Source: Chinchilla lanigera (taxonomy: Eukaryota > Chordata > Mammalia > Rodentia > Chinchillidae). Taken from it: a stretch of DNA of 64,000 nucleotides. The position numbers were made by a program, and so were the translations under genes. Below, one piece after another: positions 11,651-23,470 of this stretch (within the stretch, counting starts at the first letter, position 1; each line of letters begins with the position of its first letter). The stretch is taken from NCBI RefSeq assembly GCF_000276665.1, contig NW_004955459.1:11205071-11269070 (forward strand), written 5' to 3'. A model generated the notes under the pieces. It did no database searches. It saw only the letters and a list, made by a program, of their open reading frames with translations, and was not told the origin of the DNA.

Positions 11651-12339
11651 TCTGTCTTTGTCACCCTACTACACCAGCTATCACTTTTTGTGCTCTTAGA
11701 ATCTTTTTATTCTTTGGCTTGAAATCTATATCCTCTTTTCCTAAAAGCATATTCAGAACACCATTCAGGATTTCCTTGGTGACTCTGGGTTACACTAAGA
11801 ATTTCAAATTGTTTAAAGCTTAAAAAGTGAATACTTAACAACTACGAGAATTTGCAAGGAAGTCTAGCTCTATATCATTCCTATTTTAGCTATTTTAGTG
11901 TGCACATCTTTTAATTTTTAGTAGCCTTTCTGTATTCTCTTTCATTTCTAGTTGGGAAAACACATTTCCAGGTATGCTAGAATCAGGTGCAAAGCAGGAG
12001 CTATTATATGCGAATGGGAACAATCAAGTTCTACTGCATGAGCACTGAGGTGCTGATGTCAACCTCTCAAGACTTCCTGTTTCCTCTTGCTTTCCCAGCT
12101 TCATTTCACAACCCTGGTTCCCCGACTACTGATTTTAGGTTCAGGATATTTCATTGTTCTTATTATGATATCTGTCATTTCAACTACAAGATTCCTTCTT
12201 TTATCTTGTCAAATATTTGAGGAGCTTTAAAAGAATGTTGCATTACAAATAAATAAGAGGCTGTTATCTGGGAAGAGTATCCCATTGAAAGTATACCCAA
12301 TATGGCCACAGGACTCTGTGGTTTTGCAATTAATTACAA
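11651..12339. other. Unique sequence, nothing recognised
   Basis: No gene or clear repeat; the short open frame at 11987-12220 has no recognisable relative. Confidence 0.4.
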
Positions 12340-12465
12340 TAATTTCTTAGTATCATGCTCTTACAGATTGGCTGGTTAGTGCCAAGTGCTATTCTAGGGC
12401 CTATAGATATTGTAATGAACAAAACAAAGTCACTGCATTCATAAAATTTATACTCTCTCAGAGTT
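12340..12465. mobile_element. L2-like remnant
   Basis: 'agtgccaagtgctattctag', 'gatattgtaatgaacaaaac' and 'gcattcataaaatttata' follow the recalled L2 3' consensus. Confidence 0.6.
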
Positions 12466-13615
12466 TTCTCTTTGGAATGTAATTTAAAATTTTTGCAAAA
12501 TTCTATTCTGTTCATCATCACATGTGACCTTCAGAAAAACATTGAGCATAGGTGGGTGGGCAGGTTACTGAACTTAGTGAACTGTGTCAGGAGAAACAAA
12601 AGTGCTGAGTGCAGGAGGGACTGTGTCTAAGTGTGTGCCCGAGTGTGTCTCCAGGTCTGCCCTCAATTGTCTGAAGCCTGAGGGCCCTGAGCTGAGCTGG
12701 GTGTCGATTCCATCTGCTTTGAAGAATCTCCTATGTCTCTCCCATATCATCTGCTCTCTGGCTTCTCACTTTTGTAGGAATCTGTGCTGAACACCAAGAA
12801 AGTTTGTGCTGGGCCTGGAGGTGGCTTCTCCCTCAGCCACAAGGCAGCATGCAGAGTGGATCTGGAAGCATTTGCACAGTGTGTGTGTGTGCTTCACACA
12901 AGATTAGAGCAGTGACACATCCCTCTACAAGAAAGGACATGCTTGTCACAAGCAGGACATTACACCTCTGCAGAGACTCACTGAAAAAGCATTTACTGCA
13001 AGGCATGAATCACATGTGTCCCTTGCTGGGAAGCATTTCCTCAGTGTTCAGATGCGTGTTTATCCCCTGGTTGGGAGAAGTATACTGTGAGGAGTATAGA
13101 GGAGCTGCAGGCAGCCTTGGCCTCCACTTCTTGCTGTTCAGCTTCCATATCTCCTCCACTGTTGGTGGAGAGGGACAGAGTATCCTTGACAGGTCAGGGG
13201 CACAGTTAGTTGTTGTGGAATGTCCCTAGGGATGCAAGCGGCCTGGGAAGAAACTAAGGAAACCCCAGGCAAGCCCCTCCACCAAAGTGAAACTCTTCAC
13301 CTGCTCATACTAACAGCCTTTTGACCCATTTCCTAATCCACCCAGGGCACTTCGCATTTCCTCCTGAGAACACCCCAAAATATTCACATATGCACGTATT
13401 TTACTTTTATGATTCTTCATGCTTTGTTTCTATGGAAGCAACAGTGCTACCTCTCCAGGAGGCTGTAACAATTGCAAAAGTCATAGTGAGGAAAATTTAC
13501 AAAAGTTCCGTGTGCTATGTTTCTACACCAAATCGTTTATTACCAGGACATTCCTATTTGTTGAATCAGGGCCCTGAGAGTGCTCAGGTTTACACTGCAG
13601 TTCTAAACTAACTGC
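12466..13615. other. Unique, more GC-rich stretch without a supported gene
   Basis: A 141-codon frame (12804-13229) and a 96-codon frame (13321-13611) lie here. Neither has a recognisable domain, and the first includes a TG-repeat-encoded run of V and C. A pyrimidine tract ending in AG near 12777 could be a splice acceptor but nothing else supports an exon. Confidence 0.35.
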
Positions 13616-13619
13616 TCTG

Positions 13620-13765
13620 AATTTAAGCTTCCTCTCCTGAGAAATGGTGAGGACACCTGCTAATACCACTACATGGCTATAGGGAAGATTAAATTAATAA
13701 GGTTCATGGACTCCCTTGAATGGATTCTGTCACATGGTAACTGCTCAAGAAATAAAGATTGACTT
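13620..13765 (+). mobile_element. MIR SINE remnant
   Basis: 'aagcttcctctcctgagaaa', 'gaagattaaattaat' and 'gtaactgctcaagaaataaa' correspond to the 3' half of MIR. Confidence 0.5.
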
Positions 13766-16700
13766 TGGAGAAGGCCAGATTGTAGATCTTTGGTTTTCTG
13801 CACAGATCATGTGGACTAAAGACAAATTTACGTAGCACAGAAGATATCTGACATTTAATTAGATTATTATACTTTTTCATGATAGAGGATATTCATTTCT
13901 TTACAGTCCTTCATCTAACCAAGGAAATTTTTCTGGGAGTATTCAAACATGAGTTACTTTAATGCAGAAGTACTATACTAGATTTTTCCATCTACAATCC
14001 AGAGGGAGGGGTCCATGAGATTATCACTATTTGAAGGTAAATGAAGTGAGGGCCAAAGGTGATTGGTGGTAGTCACTAAAACACAGCCTGGATAGTCTTA
14101 GAGCTGTCGCTTGCCCTACCTTGCAGTCTAATTGATGTGTCAGTGACCTGCTACCTAGTTTTGTCTTATAGACTCTGTTGGATGTAAGGGGAGAAAACAA
14201 TTAATCTGGTCAAAGTCCCCTCTTGTAAGAAGTTTTTCAAGATGACCAGCTCAGGAGCTCCTGTTAGTTGGTAGAACTAACCTCATAATGACAGCAGCAG
14301 TGTGCCAAAGGTGTGTGCTTGCTACCAGGAGACTGGCAACAATCTGCTATTAAAAAGAGTCTTTTAGACATTATGTATGACAATCCCATAACTCAATTCC
14401 TAAGAAAGAGAATTCAGGAGAGACATCTGATGGACTGGAGGGTGGACAGAAAACAAGAAAGATTAATTTTATGTTGTACAAACAATTCTGGGTTTACTCT
14501 TTGGGTATAGAAATCAGGGCTAGCTGAGGATATTCCTATTTAAAGAGCAAAGCTTTGAAGACCCTTGTGTTAGTATCAGAAGGATGCAGGAATGACACAG
14601 CAAGGTGGAAAGTCTGTATTACTCAAGCCTATTTTTTTTCAGCTATCATTTTCAGCTATCTTATTAGTTCTAATTTGTTTAAAAGGGGGAGGAGTAGAAA
14701 CATCCAATACCATCTGCTTTATTGTTTTGTGGGAAAATACATGCACTTAAAGGGGGAAACATTATTTGCCCAGTCTGAACCTTTTGGTGCTCCCCCACAA
14801 CTATTTGACCTGAATATATTAAATATTGTAATGTTTTGTTACATGTCCCAAGGTAAAAAAAAGAAAAAAATCCAGGCTATCACTTATTAGCTTTCTGTTC
14901 CTGGATCCTTCCACAGTTGATTCGATAGTGCAAAAGATAGTGGGGAAATCCAAAGGTAAAGGTTAAACTCTGTTTTATTATGTTTACAGGATTTAAAGGG
15001 TAAGTCAGGAAGTGCTTACATAACATCAAGTGAAAATGGTGGATTAGTAACTAGAGCGGGATTTAAAAGAAGCCTTAATCCTCCGAATCTCTAGGGGTGA
15101 AAGGTCAACTTCTAACACCAGGTTGTGTAAAGAATAGGGAAGGCACAAGCTTCTGTTTCATCATGGTCCTGCTAATCCACTGAGGAAATGAGCAGCCAGG
15201 GGCTTGGGGAGAGGTAAACGCCTCCTACAAGGAAAGCCACCTGTGAATTCAGCCAAGGAGGACATAATTAAAGTCAGAAGGGCCCCGTGAAGGGGAGTAG
15301 GCAGACGAACCAACACAGACCCCAGCTGCAGTGTCTGAAGACAGGGACTTTCACAACCTCTGAGCAGCCAACTGTGGTGACCCGCAGGCAAACCTACAAA
15401 TGGACCACTGGCTCTTGCCATTGTGAAAGGTGGCCTGGTGAATTCGTGACAATCACACAGATGCTCATACATACACACACACACAACATAACTGGCAATG
15501 TAGGAGGGGGTTATTGACCTACTGAAGGAGTCCGCTGCCAAGAACACAGGCCCCAAAGAAATATTAATAAATCAAAATTTTCTTCCCTTGCTCCCTCGCT
15601 TGCTTGCTTTCTCTTGCTCATCAAAAACAGAGCGGTAGGGATACATTTTCCTTACACATGAATTTAATATTTAAATAGATCCTCTAACATTACAGCCAGC
15701 CTTGTCCCCTAGGATTTTAAATACTTTTGGAAGTAATTGCCTATAATATTTTGAACTGTGTTTAGCTATCTGACCCGCTGACTGTTGAGGGATATATCTA
15801 TCTCCCTGTCTAGCTACGTACGGATTAGGGATGTGTTTAAAGCATCTTATGACCCAATAATAAACAGGAGGCCAAGTGGCACATTAGCACTTTTTATGAG
15901 AAGACTAAGATCAGGGGCAGCAAAACCCACAAGACAGATGCCTTCTCTCCTCCATCTCTCTTGGCAGCCACTCTGGGGCTCAAACTATAGTATCAACTTT
16001 CAGACCCCCAGCCCCTGACTTTGCCCAAGGAAGCATTTTTCCCTAATTTTCCCATAAAGCCACAGTGTGTTACATGGAAGTTTTACAGTCCACGACTTAG
16101 TAAACATCTTTCTTCCATGCATGGACAGATCAGAACTTTGGATACAATCAATTTACGGAAAAAAGTTCCAACGCATTTCAGCACGAAGCTAAGAACGCTT
16201 TCAGAGTAGCCGTTCCATATTTATTCTGAGCTGGCCTTTATTAAATCACTGGTGAAAAACATGGAGATTCGTCTCAGCTGTAGTTTCATCATCTTAAAAC
16301 AGCAGAGGCATTTATCTTATGAAATTGCAGGAGTCGAGCCCTGTGCAGACTGATGACTCCAAGGTGCTTTTGGCATTAGTATCTGATTGTCTCGCCTAAG
16401 GTGTTTATGACGCGTACAGCTGCTAATAGCTTATGCTGTTCATTTTTTACAGAATTTGTGGTTTAAGCATTATTCTTAGAATATCTAAAATGTTTCTTTC
16501 CTTCTTTTAAAAATGGTTTCAAACTGTTCAATGTGAAATATGAAAAGTGCTTACTTGCATATTTTTTATTTTTTGCCACTTTTTCCCCCTTCAGAGTCCT
16601 CAACTTTTTCCTCGGTGTTTTAGAGCCTGGCTCATTCTCGCCAACTATTTTCTTCATTAAGTCAAAACTAATAACCTAACTGTATTTGGAAAATGAAGAA

Positions 16701-18589
16701 GAATATTGAGTATAGATTTCCCTTGGGATGTGGGTTAAAAAATAGTAGATCGTACATAGGATTCAGGTTCACACTATGGAGATGGTCTAAGCCTGCTGAA
16801 TACTTTTGCAAAGGTACTAGAAATAGAATTATTCAAAGACCCAAGGTAGCAGAACCTTAGGAAAAAAATAATACCTCATTATTACACTTGCTTGTCTCTA
16901 CAAAAAGTCAATTTTGCCCTTGACTCAATCATTTAGGACAGTTGAATTTGTCGCTAAGTGGTTTCCATAAATAATAGGCACCATCCCTCATGTCTACATG
17001 GAAATATCTTAGTGGAGGAAAGAAAGAAGGACAGGTGTCTTTAAAACCAAAGTAGAGATCAAAACAAGGCTTAAACTGGAAATTCCACTCAAAAGGGGAT
17101 CTGGGGAGGGAACTCCATCGAAGAAGTTGAGAAAAGGAACCAGATATGATAAATGAGTATGGGGTCAACATCCAAGGCAGAGTGATTTATTTAAGAAGAA
17201 ACAATTTCTAAGTTATAACCTCCAAACTAACTCTTGCAGAGCATGAAGTTGAGTCTAGTATATTTTTGTGACTAGAGTTGTGGGCTACCTCAGGATAGTG
17301 GCTGGCAAACCCAATCCAGAAATCAGGATGAAAAGCACCAGCTGAGACTTACATGCACATGAGGGATGCGAAGGCGAGATTATTTCTTCCTAATTCAAAA
17401 CCTTTCAAACCATTTTCCTCATCTCCAAATTTGGAAACGAGGGCAAGCCTGAAGGGAGATAATTTGCATTTTCATTTTGCCTAAATTCAACTGAATGGAT
17501 TTGAAGAGAAAAATGGCTTCATCCTATTAAATCCTCCATTTGAGGCAAATGTCAGGAAAATCCAACCAGAAAACAACGTCTCACACCAAAGAAATCTATA
17601 CTCACATTCTGAATCTGTCACAAATATAAGGAGCATGCTAGACAGAGCTGATCACAGAATCCAAGAAAAGAAGATGAAGTCAACGCCCATCTAGCGTCCA
17701 AGCCATGCATCTTTTTCAGAGTTACACAGGTAGATGCTGATGGGGCCAAGGCCCTAGAATAGCCCATTGTCTGGGACTGAAGCTCACATGCAATGCCTAC
17801 CTCTCATAATGGAGAAAGACTGGAGAAGCTGGGCTGTGGTTTTGTGGTCCTGATTTATGTAAGCACTGGGCTGGGGGAGCTCTCAGGTCTAAGTACCTGT
17901 TCTTACCCTAGCCACAGGTGCACACCTGGCAGAGAGTGTTACCCTGTGACTTTCTGACACCTTTCCAGGGATTTAGCAAGCAGTCTAGGTGCTGGCATAG
18001 GAAGCATGTTTTAGAAAAGGAGGTTAGCAGGAGAAACACAAATAGTATTCTTGTCTCCATAACACAGTCTTCTTTTAAAACAGCCAATTGTATAGAACTA
18101 TGTAAAATGTACAGGAAATACAGACATATCCTTGCATTCCTTTTATAAAGATATGTTAAATAGATGCTAAACATGATGTTTGTTGTGCATAACCAGTATA
18201 TAATCAGTGTATAACCAGGACAACAAATATCCCCAAATATTCTTTAAATTAAACATAAGTTAAACACAGGAAGTAACTACTTTCTTGTAATAGTTGTGAC
18301 TATGGTCTATTTTTCCCTGTTTCAGCCTAGTTTCTTTATGGAAAAATTCAGGATGAAGCTTATATATTTTCCAAACAAACAACTCTAGTTCCATAGCCTT
18401 GCTTTCAAACTGCTGGCAGTCATGGCCATTAGAAATCTAGAGAAAGAATGAGTGAATTGTTTTTCTGTACAGATTCCAACACAGAACCAGCAATTATTCT
18501 GTCACCCAGATCCTGGAATCAGTGGTTCATGGGAGAAACTGTTTAGTGCCTCGTTCTCTTGCTATGAGTAACAGTCATCTAGGGTAATC
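13766..18589. other. Long repeat-poor stretch without a supported gene
   Basis: Nearly 5 kb with very few recognisable transposable elements. It holds a short AC run (15473-15485) and a TTGC/CTTG-rich patch near 15595. A 131-codon minus-strand frame (15161-15556) partly reads the AC run and resembles no known protein. The subregion 16210-16450 has balanced composition and homeobox-like TAAT/ATTA cores and may be a conserved non-coding element; this is inference. Confidence 0.4.
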
Positions 18590-19180
18590 ACAGAAGAAGA
18601 AGAAAGAAGAAAGAAGAAAGAAGAAAGANNNNNNNNNNNNNNNNNNNNNNNNNNNNNNNNNNNNNNNNNNNNNNNNNNNNNNNNNNNNNNNNNNNNNNNN
18701 NNNNNNNNNNNNNNNNNNNNNNNNNNNNNNNNNNNNNNNNNNNNNNNNNNNNNNNNNNNNNNNNNNNNNNNNNNNNNNNNNNNNNNNNNNNNNNNNNNNN
18801 NNNNNNNNNNNNNNNNNNNNNNNNNNNNNNNNNNNNNNNNNNNNNNNNNNNNNNNNNNNNNNNNNNNNNNNNNNNNNNNNNNNNNNNNNNNNNNNNNNNN
18901 NNNNNNNNNNNNNNNNNNNNNNNNNNNNNNNNNNNNNNNNNNNNNNNNNNNNNNNNNNNNNNNNNNNNNNNNNNNNNNNNNNNNNNNNNNNNNNNNNNNN
19001 NNNNNNNNNNNNNNNNNNNNNNNNNNNNNNNNNNNNNNNNNNNNNNNNNNNNNNNNNNNNNNNNNNNNNNNNNNNNNNNNNNNAAGAAGAAGAAGAAGAA
19101 GAAGAAGAAGAAGAAGAAGAAGAAGAAGAAGAAGAAGAAGAAGAAGAAGAAGAAGAAGAAGAAGAAGAAAGAAGAAAGCA
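18590..19180. repeat. AAG purine microsatellite containing an assembly gap
   Basis: AAG/AAAG repeats flank 455 N at 18629-19083. The right flank is an almost pure AAG array of about 85 bases. The gap length is not a round number, so it is probably an estimated size. Polypurine arrays of this kind can form triplexes and often stop polymerases, which would explain the gap. All open frames across it are artefacts of the repeat and the N run. Confidence 0.95.
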
Positions 19181-19334
19181 GAAAGAAGAAAATGATGATG
19201 AAGCAATACTTTGTGTTCTCCAGAGGTTGTTCTGAGCACTGTGCATGGATCTTTTCATCCCAGAACACCCTTGGGGAGACATACCATCTCCAAGTTGGTT
19301 CCCAAGCACCTGTGTGCTGTCTTTATACATTGGA

Positions 19335-19480
19335 GTAGCAATCTGCTCACACCACCAGACAGTCCTGGATCCAGTCCCAGCTCTGTCGCTAACAACAGGT
19401 GACTTGAGAGGGATGTTTGAGCTCCTTGGCTTTAAGTTCCTCCTCAGATTAACAAAAGTAGTATCTGACTTCTGCCCATT
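19335..19480 (+). mobile_element. MIR SINE remnant
   Basis: 'cctggatccagtcccagctc', 'aacaacaggtgacttgag' and 'ctttaagttcctcctcag' match the head-to-middle order of MIR. Confidence 0.6.
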
Positions 19481-20469
19481 TGAATTCTGGACAGTTATTA
19501 CTTTCACCAAGCCGTGAAGCCAAAATCCTTAAAAATTAAGTGTTTATTTCTCCTATTAAGTTGTAGGTGGGATCTCAGGTTTGGATATCCTGTGTGTTAG
19601 AGAAGTACTGCTCTCTGATTTGGGGAGTCTGTGGAGCACCCTGAAAACTAGTCTGCTGAAAACAGCAATCAAAAAAGAAGAAAAAAAGGCTTGGGAAAAA
19701 TCTCCTTGCCAAATATGATTTTATCACATGTGGCTCCAGTTACCTTGAAAAGTGTCAAGAGAATTTCAAAGTCAGATTAATTCATTCGCATTTTAAGGTG
19801 GGGGTGGAGATCCTCACAAAACTGTCAGAAGGAGAGTCCTGGGAGTGAGAGGGCCCTGAAAAAGTAGAGACGGTGTCAAGAATATAAATAATTCTGCCTT
19901 TAAACTGCCATCTGTCCTTGCATCTAATAAATTTATGGAGATAGACATCAACTCCTCAAAGAACTAATAGGTAAATAACCTACCATAGATGGACTTCAAT
20001 CCTGCGTTCTGAGCACAAAGTCTTTGACAGGATGAGATTTTGCAGCCAGCCAGAATTCTCATTTTTCCCAGTGTAGGTATGACGCTGGAGAAATAAACAT
20101 GGCATGGAACTAGAAATCGTGTGGCTCTCTAGATCACTGTAGCAGTGCAGTGGCTGACATGGAAACCCACAAACTTTGGAGTTACACAAAAGCTGTTTTC
20201 TTACAGCTAAGTTGTTTGCTATGTCTGCACTGGGGAGTCAGTGTCTACACCAGTGGGTCTCTGTGCACATAAAAAAAATGAAGGCTTTTGTGGTGTTTGG
20301 TCCAAGTAATAGACTGCTTAAGTATTAGTGCTTGTCTTCTCTTTCTTAAAAAAAAAAAGCATAATATTTCAGAAACTTAAAGACTGAATAAGAATACATG
20401 AGATAGCAACTGTCCTTGCCTGAGTAACATAGTTGTAAGATAGTGAGAAGTTTGAGGACCAAGGTACGG
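19481..20469. other. Unique sequence, nothing recognised
   Basis: No gene or clear repeat was seen, apart from short A-rich runs near 19670 and 20346. Confidence 0.4.
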
Positions 20470-20484
20470 AAAGTCAGAAAGCCA

Positions 20485-20700
20485 GCCAGGGGTGGGAGTG
20501 AATGCTTATAAGTCCAGCACTCTAGAAAGCTAATGCAGGAGGGCCTCAATTTCAATCACCACCCTGGCAACTTACACTGCTTCAAAATAAAACATAAAAA
20601 GGACTGGGGATATAGCTCAGTACAAAGGCCCTGGTTCAATCCATAGTACCACAACAGTAATAATACTAACAGTAATAATAATAATAACAATAATATGCAG
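20485..20700 (+). mobile_element. B1-ID dimeric SINE
   Basis: The left half is a decayed B1 ('ccaggggtgggagtgaatgc', 'agtccagcactctagaaagc', 'taatgcaggagggc'). After a short A-rich linker an ID half follows ('ggactggggatatagctcag', 'ggccctggttcaatcc'), with an internal deletion, and the element ends in a TAA-rich tail. Target duplications 'aaagtcagaaagcca' (20470-20484) and 'aaaatcagaaagcca' (20701-20715) bound it. Fused B1-ID SINEs are a rodent feature. Confidence 0.8.
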
Positions 20701-20715
20701 AAAATCAGAAAGCCA

Positions 20716-21218
20716 TACAACATGGTTTGAATCTGGAATGTCCCCTAAAATCTCATGCATTAAAGGGCTTAATCCTACAGTTAGTGCTGTAGGGAAGCTG
20801 TGAGACCTTTAAGAAGTAAGAACTAATGGGAAGTCTTCTATTTATTGGGAGATACACTCTCCAAGGGGACTGGGATTCCAGTTTCTTCTTTCACATCCGA
20901 TTATGAGGTGTATGGAGACTTCCTGAACTAAGTGCTCAGGTCATGATGTGCTGCCTCACCACAGGCCTAAAGCAATAGGGCTAACCGAGGAGGCTAACAC
21001 CTTCCAAACTGGGGGTCAAAATAAATGGAGAGGGAAGAAAGGTGTGTGTGTGTGTTATGTTGTGGGGGAGAGAGAGGAAATGAAAGGAATTCACAAATAG
21101 TCTCTGTTGTCCTGCTGTCCTCAAACCCTCAGTTCGTTCCCAGAGAGGCTGTCCTTTACAGACTATAATGTTCTCTCAGTATATAAGTTGGTTATCTTCA
21201 GGAGAACTAAGTAACACA
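20716..21218 (+). mobile_element. MaLR-type LTR, interrupted
   Basis: Begins around 'catggtttgaatctgg', passes 'aaatctcatgcattaaaggg' and 'ctttaagaagtaagaactaa', and ends 'gaactaagtaacaca'. Between 'caaaataaat' and 'tatataagttggttatct', parts that are adjacent in related LTRs, lies a foreign 154-bp piece (21027-21180). Confidence 0.75.
21027..21180 (+). repeat. Local duplication 1, copy A (inserted in LTR)
   Basis: This piece is repeated in the same orientation at 21894-22083. The non-repetitive 98 bases after the GT run are about 92% identical by eye, and both copies start at 'ggagagggaagaaagg' and stop at 'gttctctcagt'. Because copy A is flanked on both sides by LTR sequence, it is probably the derived copy. 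Confidence 0.85.
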
Positions 21219-21893
21219 CCATGTTCTTCCTAAAATGGGATCTGCTTTTATTAAAATCATAGCTACACTGTTATCGAACTCTTCCATTTTTCTTCTTTCA
21301 ACATGTTGTTCACCTGAGGTATCAAAAATAGGGCTTGAAAAATAGGGTTTATATGTTCATAATGGCCTAGGAGGAAAATTATAACCAAGAGCTTTATAGC
21401 TCCTAAAGTATGTCTCCTCTCCTGTACCACACCCTAATGGTGAGGACAATAATTTACTCATAAAGATTGACAGCTGGCATTTGTGTGGAAGTTATTCACC
21501 TATTGCATGAGAATTAAAATAAGATTATCTTCTCACCAAAAGAGTTAGTAACCACCCCAGGCTAAGGCTGAGGCAGAGTTCAGAGGAATTTGGGTTCTAG
21601 GGATCTTTATTTCTCTATGAAATTAGTGACTTCCTTGCACATTAAGTGAATTACATGCAACCATAAATACCCATTTTCAAAACACAACCCTGCCCAGTCA
21701 GGTCTAAAAATAGATCTTTCCTCTCAAAACTCACCCTATTTTAACCACTTTTGTGTTTTGTCATTGTCAGAAACATTTCACTGAAGTCCTGATTGCTTTT
21801 TCCAGCCAGCAACATGCCCAGGGACGATGCTGTTCCACTGCCACAGCCCCTGGGGCTGGACAGCTCATCTGCCAGTCACAGAAGAGGCAGCAA
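21219..21893. other. Mostly unique spacer between the two copies
   Basis: A weak MIR-like resemblance exists near 21440-21600 but is not strong enough to call. No gene seen. Confidence 0.4.
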
Positions 21894-22083
21894 GGAGAGG
21901 GAAGAAAGGTGTGTGTGTGTGTGTGTGTGTGTGTGCCTGCGTGCAAGCGCGCAGGCACACACGGAGGTTGTGCATGAGAGAAAAAGGAAGGAACTCACAA
22001 ATAGTCTCTATTGTCCTGCCCCCGCAAACCCTCAGTTCATTCCCAGAGAGGCTGTCCTTTTCAGACTATACTGTTCTCTCAGT
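21894..22083 (+). repeat. Local duplication 1, copy B (probable source)
   Basis: Homologous to 21027-21180 but longer, with a larger GT array (about 21909-21935) and an extra GC-rich palindrome at 21929-21962. Open frames across it (for example 21793-22089 and 21827-22237) read the GT array as C and V runs and are not genes. Confidence 0.85.
21929..21962. repeat. Perfect 13-bp inverted repeat beside GT array
   Basis: Arms 'gtgtgtgcctgcg' (21929-21941) and 'cgcaggcacacac' (21950-21962) pair perfectly around an 8-base loop. Alternating purine-pyrimidine GT plus CGCG is favourable to Z-DNA and a cruciform. It is absent from copy A. Confidence 0.85.
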
Positions 22084-23339
22084 CTGTAATGTAACACTGA
22101 ACTTGTTAGTGTACATTAGGGGTCTGCCCCATCTTCTTCACCATCAACCTTGTCATCTGTCCATCTCCCCCATCCTAATCAGTTCCTATTCATTGTCTAT
22201 CTATGTAGTTCACATGAATAGCTCACATGTATGGTAATCAAATACTCATATTAAAGAATATTTGTAGAAACTCACATACACACATCACTTAACATGTATG
22301 TATACATGTTTACTATCCTCTGAATTATCAAAATTAGGAAGGAAAAAAGAAAGTGATCGATTAGAGGTAAAAATGTGGACTATATTAATAAAATCCAGAA
22401 ATCATTGTTTATTTCTAGAACAATAAGTGATATAGATATGTTAAAGTACACACAATTATAATTAATGTCAATTACAATTAATGTACAATTAATGCAATTT
22501 ACAATTGTATTGTTTTTCCAGGATAAAAGTTGTTTGCTCATAGATATTTGAAAAAAAAGGAAAAAAGAGAAAAGGAAAAATCATTTATAAATTAAGATTT
22601 ACAGAAAGTAGCTATTAACATTTCATATACTTGAACTCCGTGCTTATATTTGGCTTTAATAATCTTAGGGTCTTTGAAATATTCTATCATGCTTTTCACT
22701 GAAAACAAGACAAAAACATTTTTTCTTGTTGGAGGATCTTTTTAAACCTGATTTAAAATGATTAATAATAATTACATCCAATGGAATGTCATACTCCACA
22801 TAATCATTTTCTTCCTACTATTTTTTTTTTCTTCTTCCTACTATTTTGTCAGATATGCTTATAATACCTGTCATCCACTCATAGTTTTTGTTTTCATCCT
22901 TATTTTTTCTTTTTTCTGTGTCTGTGTGTCTATCTAAAACACTTTTCTTTTTCCGCAACAATCTGCACTTTTTTCTCACCATCTTTAGGCCACATTCCCA
23001 TTTCTTAAATTAACACAAGCTGTATTTTGAGCAGCCACCGTGATCCTTGGCTGGGCAAGAGATAAACAGCAGAACTTCATTCTCACCATTCCTGAGGTGG
23101 TCTGGATGCTTCTGGAATTTTGGGGCTCCACAGATGAACCATGGGCTGCACCATCTCACCTGGGCCACACCAGAAAACCTGGGGTCTGAGAGCATTCCGG
23201 TATTCTTCAGAGCTTCCACAGCACGAGCACATTGTCGTGCAAACTCTGAGCATGCAGCACATGGTGAGTATGATCTCAGTGCCTTTATCAGGATCAACCT
23301 CTGTGTTGAGTGTCGTCTAGTGTGACGTTTTTCCTTTCT
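22084..23339. other. AT-rich unique sequence
   Basis: Includes a cluster of 'acaattaatgt'-like repeats at 22455-22505 and T-rich runs near 22820. A 132-codon minus-strand frame (23010-23408) has no recognisable relative and is not called. Confidence 0.4.
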
Positions 23340-23470
23340 CTCCACATTTACTGAGTGTTCCTTAAATTCTAGGCTCTCTGCTAGGTACTTTGGGGGAAGA
23401 CAAAGCATTAGTTCACAGTATCTTTGTCCTAGTCACTCATCTAGGAGGGGAGATAAGCCATGTTCATTTA
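23340..23470. mobile_element. L2-like remnant
   Basis: 'tttactgagtgttccttaaa', 'ctctctgctaggtactttgg' and 'tagtcactcatctagg' follow the recalled L2 3' consensus. Confidence 0.5.

Noticed and set aside
12804..13229. 141-codon plus-strand frame as a gene
   Set aside because: Includes a TG-run-encoded V/C stretch; no recognisable protein and no exon structure.
15161..15556. 131-codon minus-strand frame as a gene
   Set aside because: Part of it reads an AC repeat and no known domain is visible.
18562..19510. Long minus-strand frames of up to 311 codons
   Set aside because: They are translations of an AAG repeat (poly-S, L or F) and of a 455-N gap.
21827..22237. 136-codon frame as a gene
   Set aside because: It reads through a GT microsatellite (CVCVCV) and the local duplication.
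23010..23408. 132-codon minus-strand frame as an exon or gene
   Set aside because: No domain recognised and it runs partly into an L2-like remnant at 23340.
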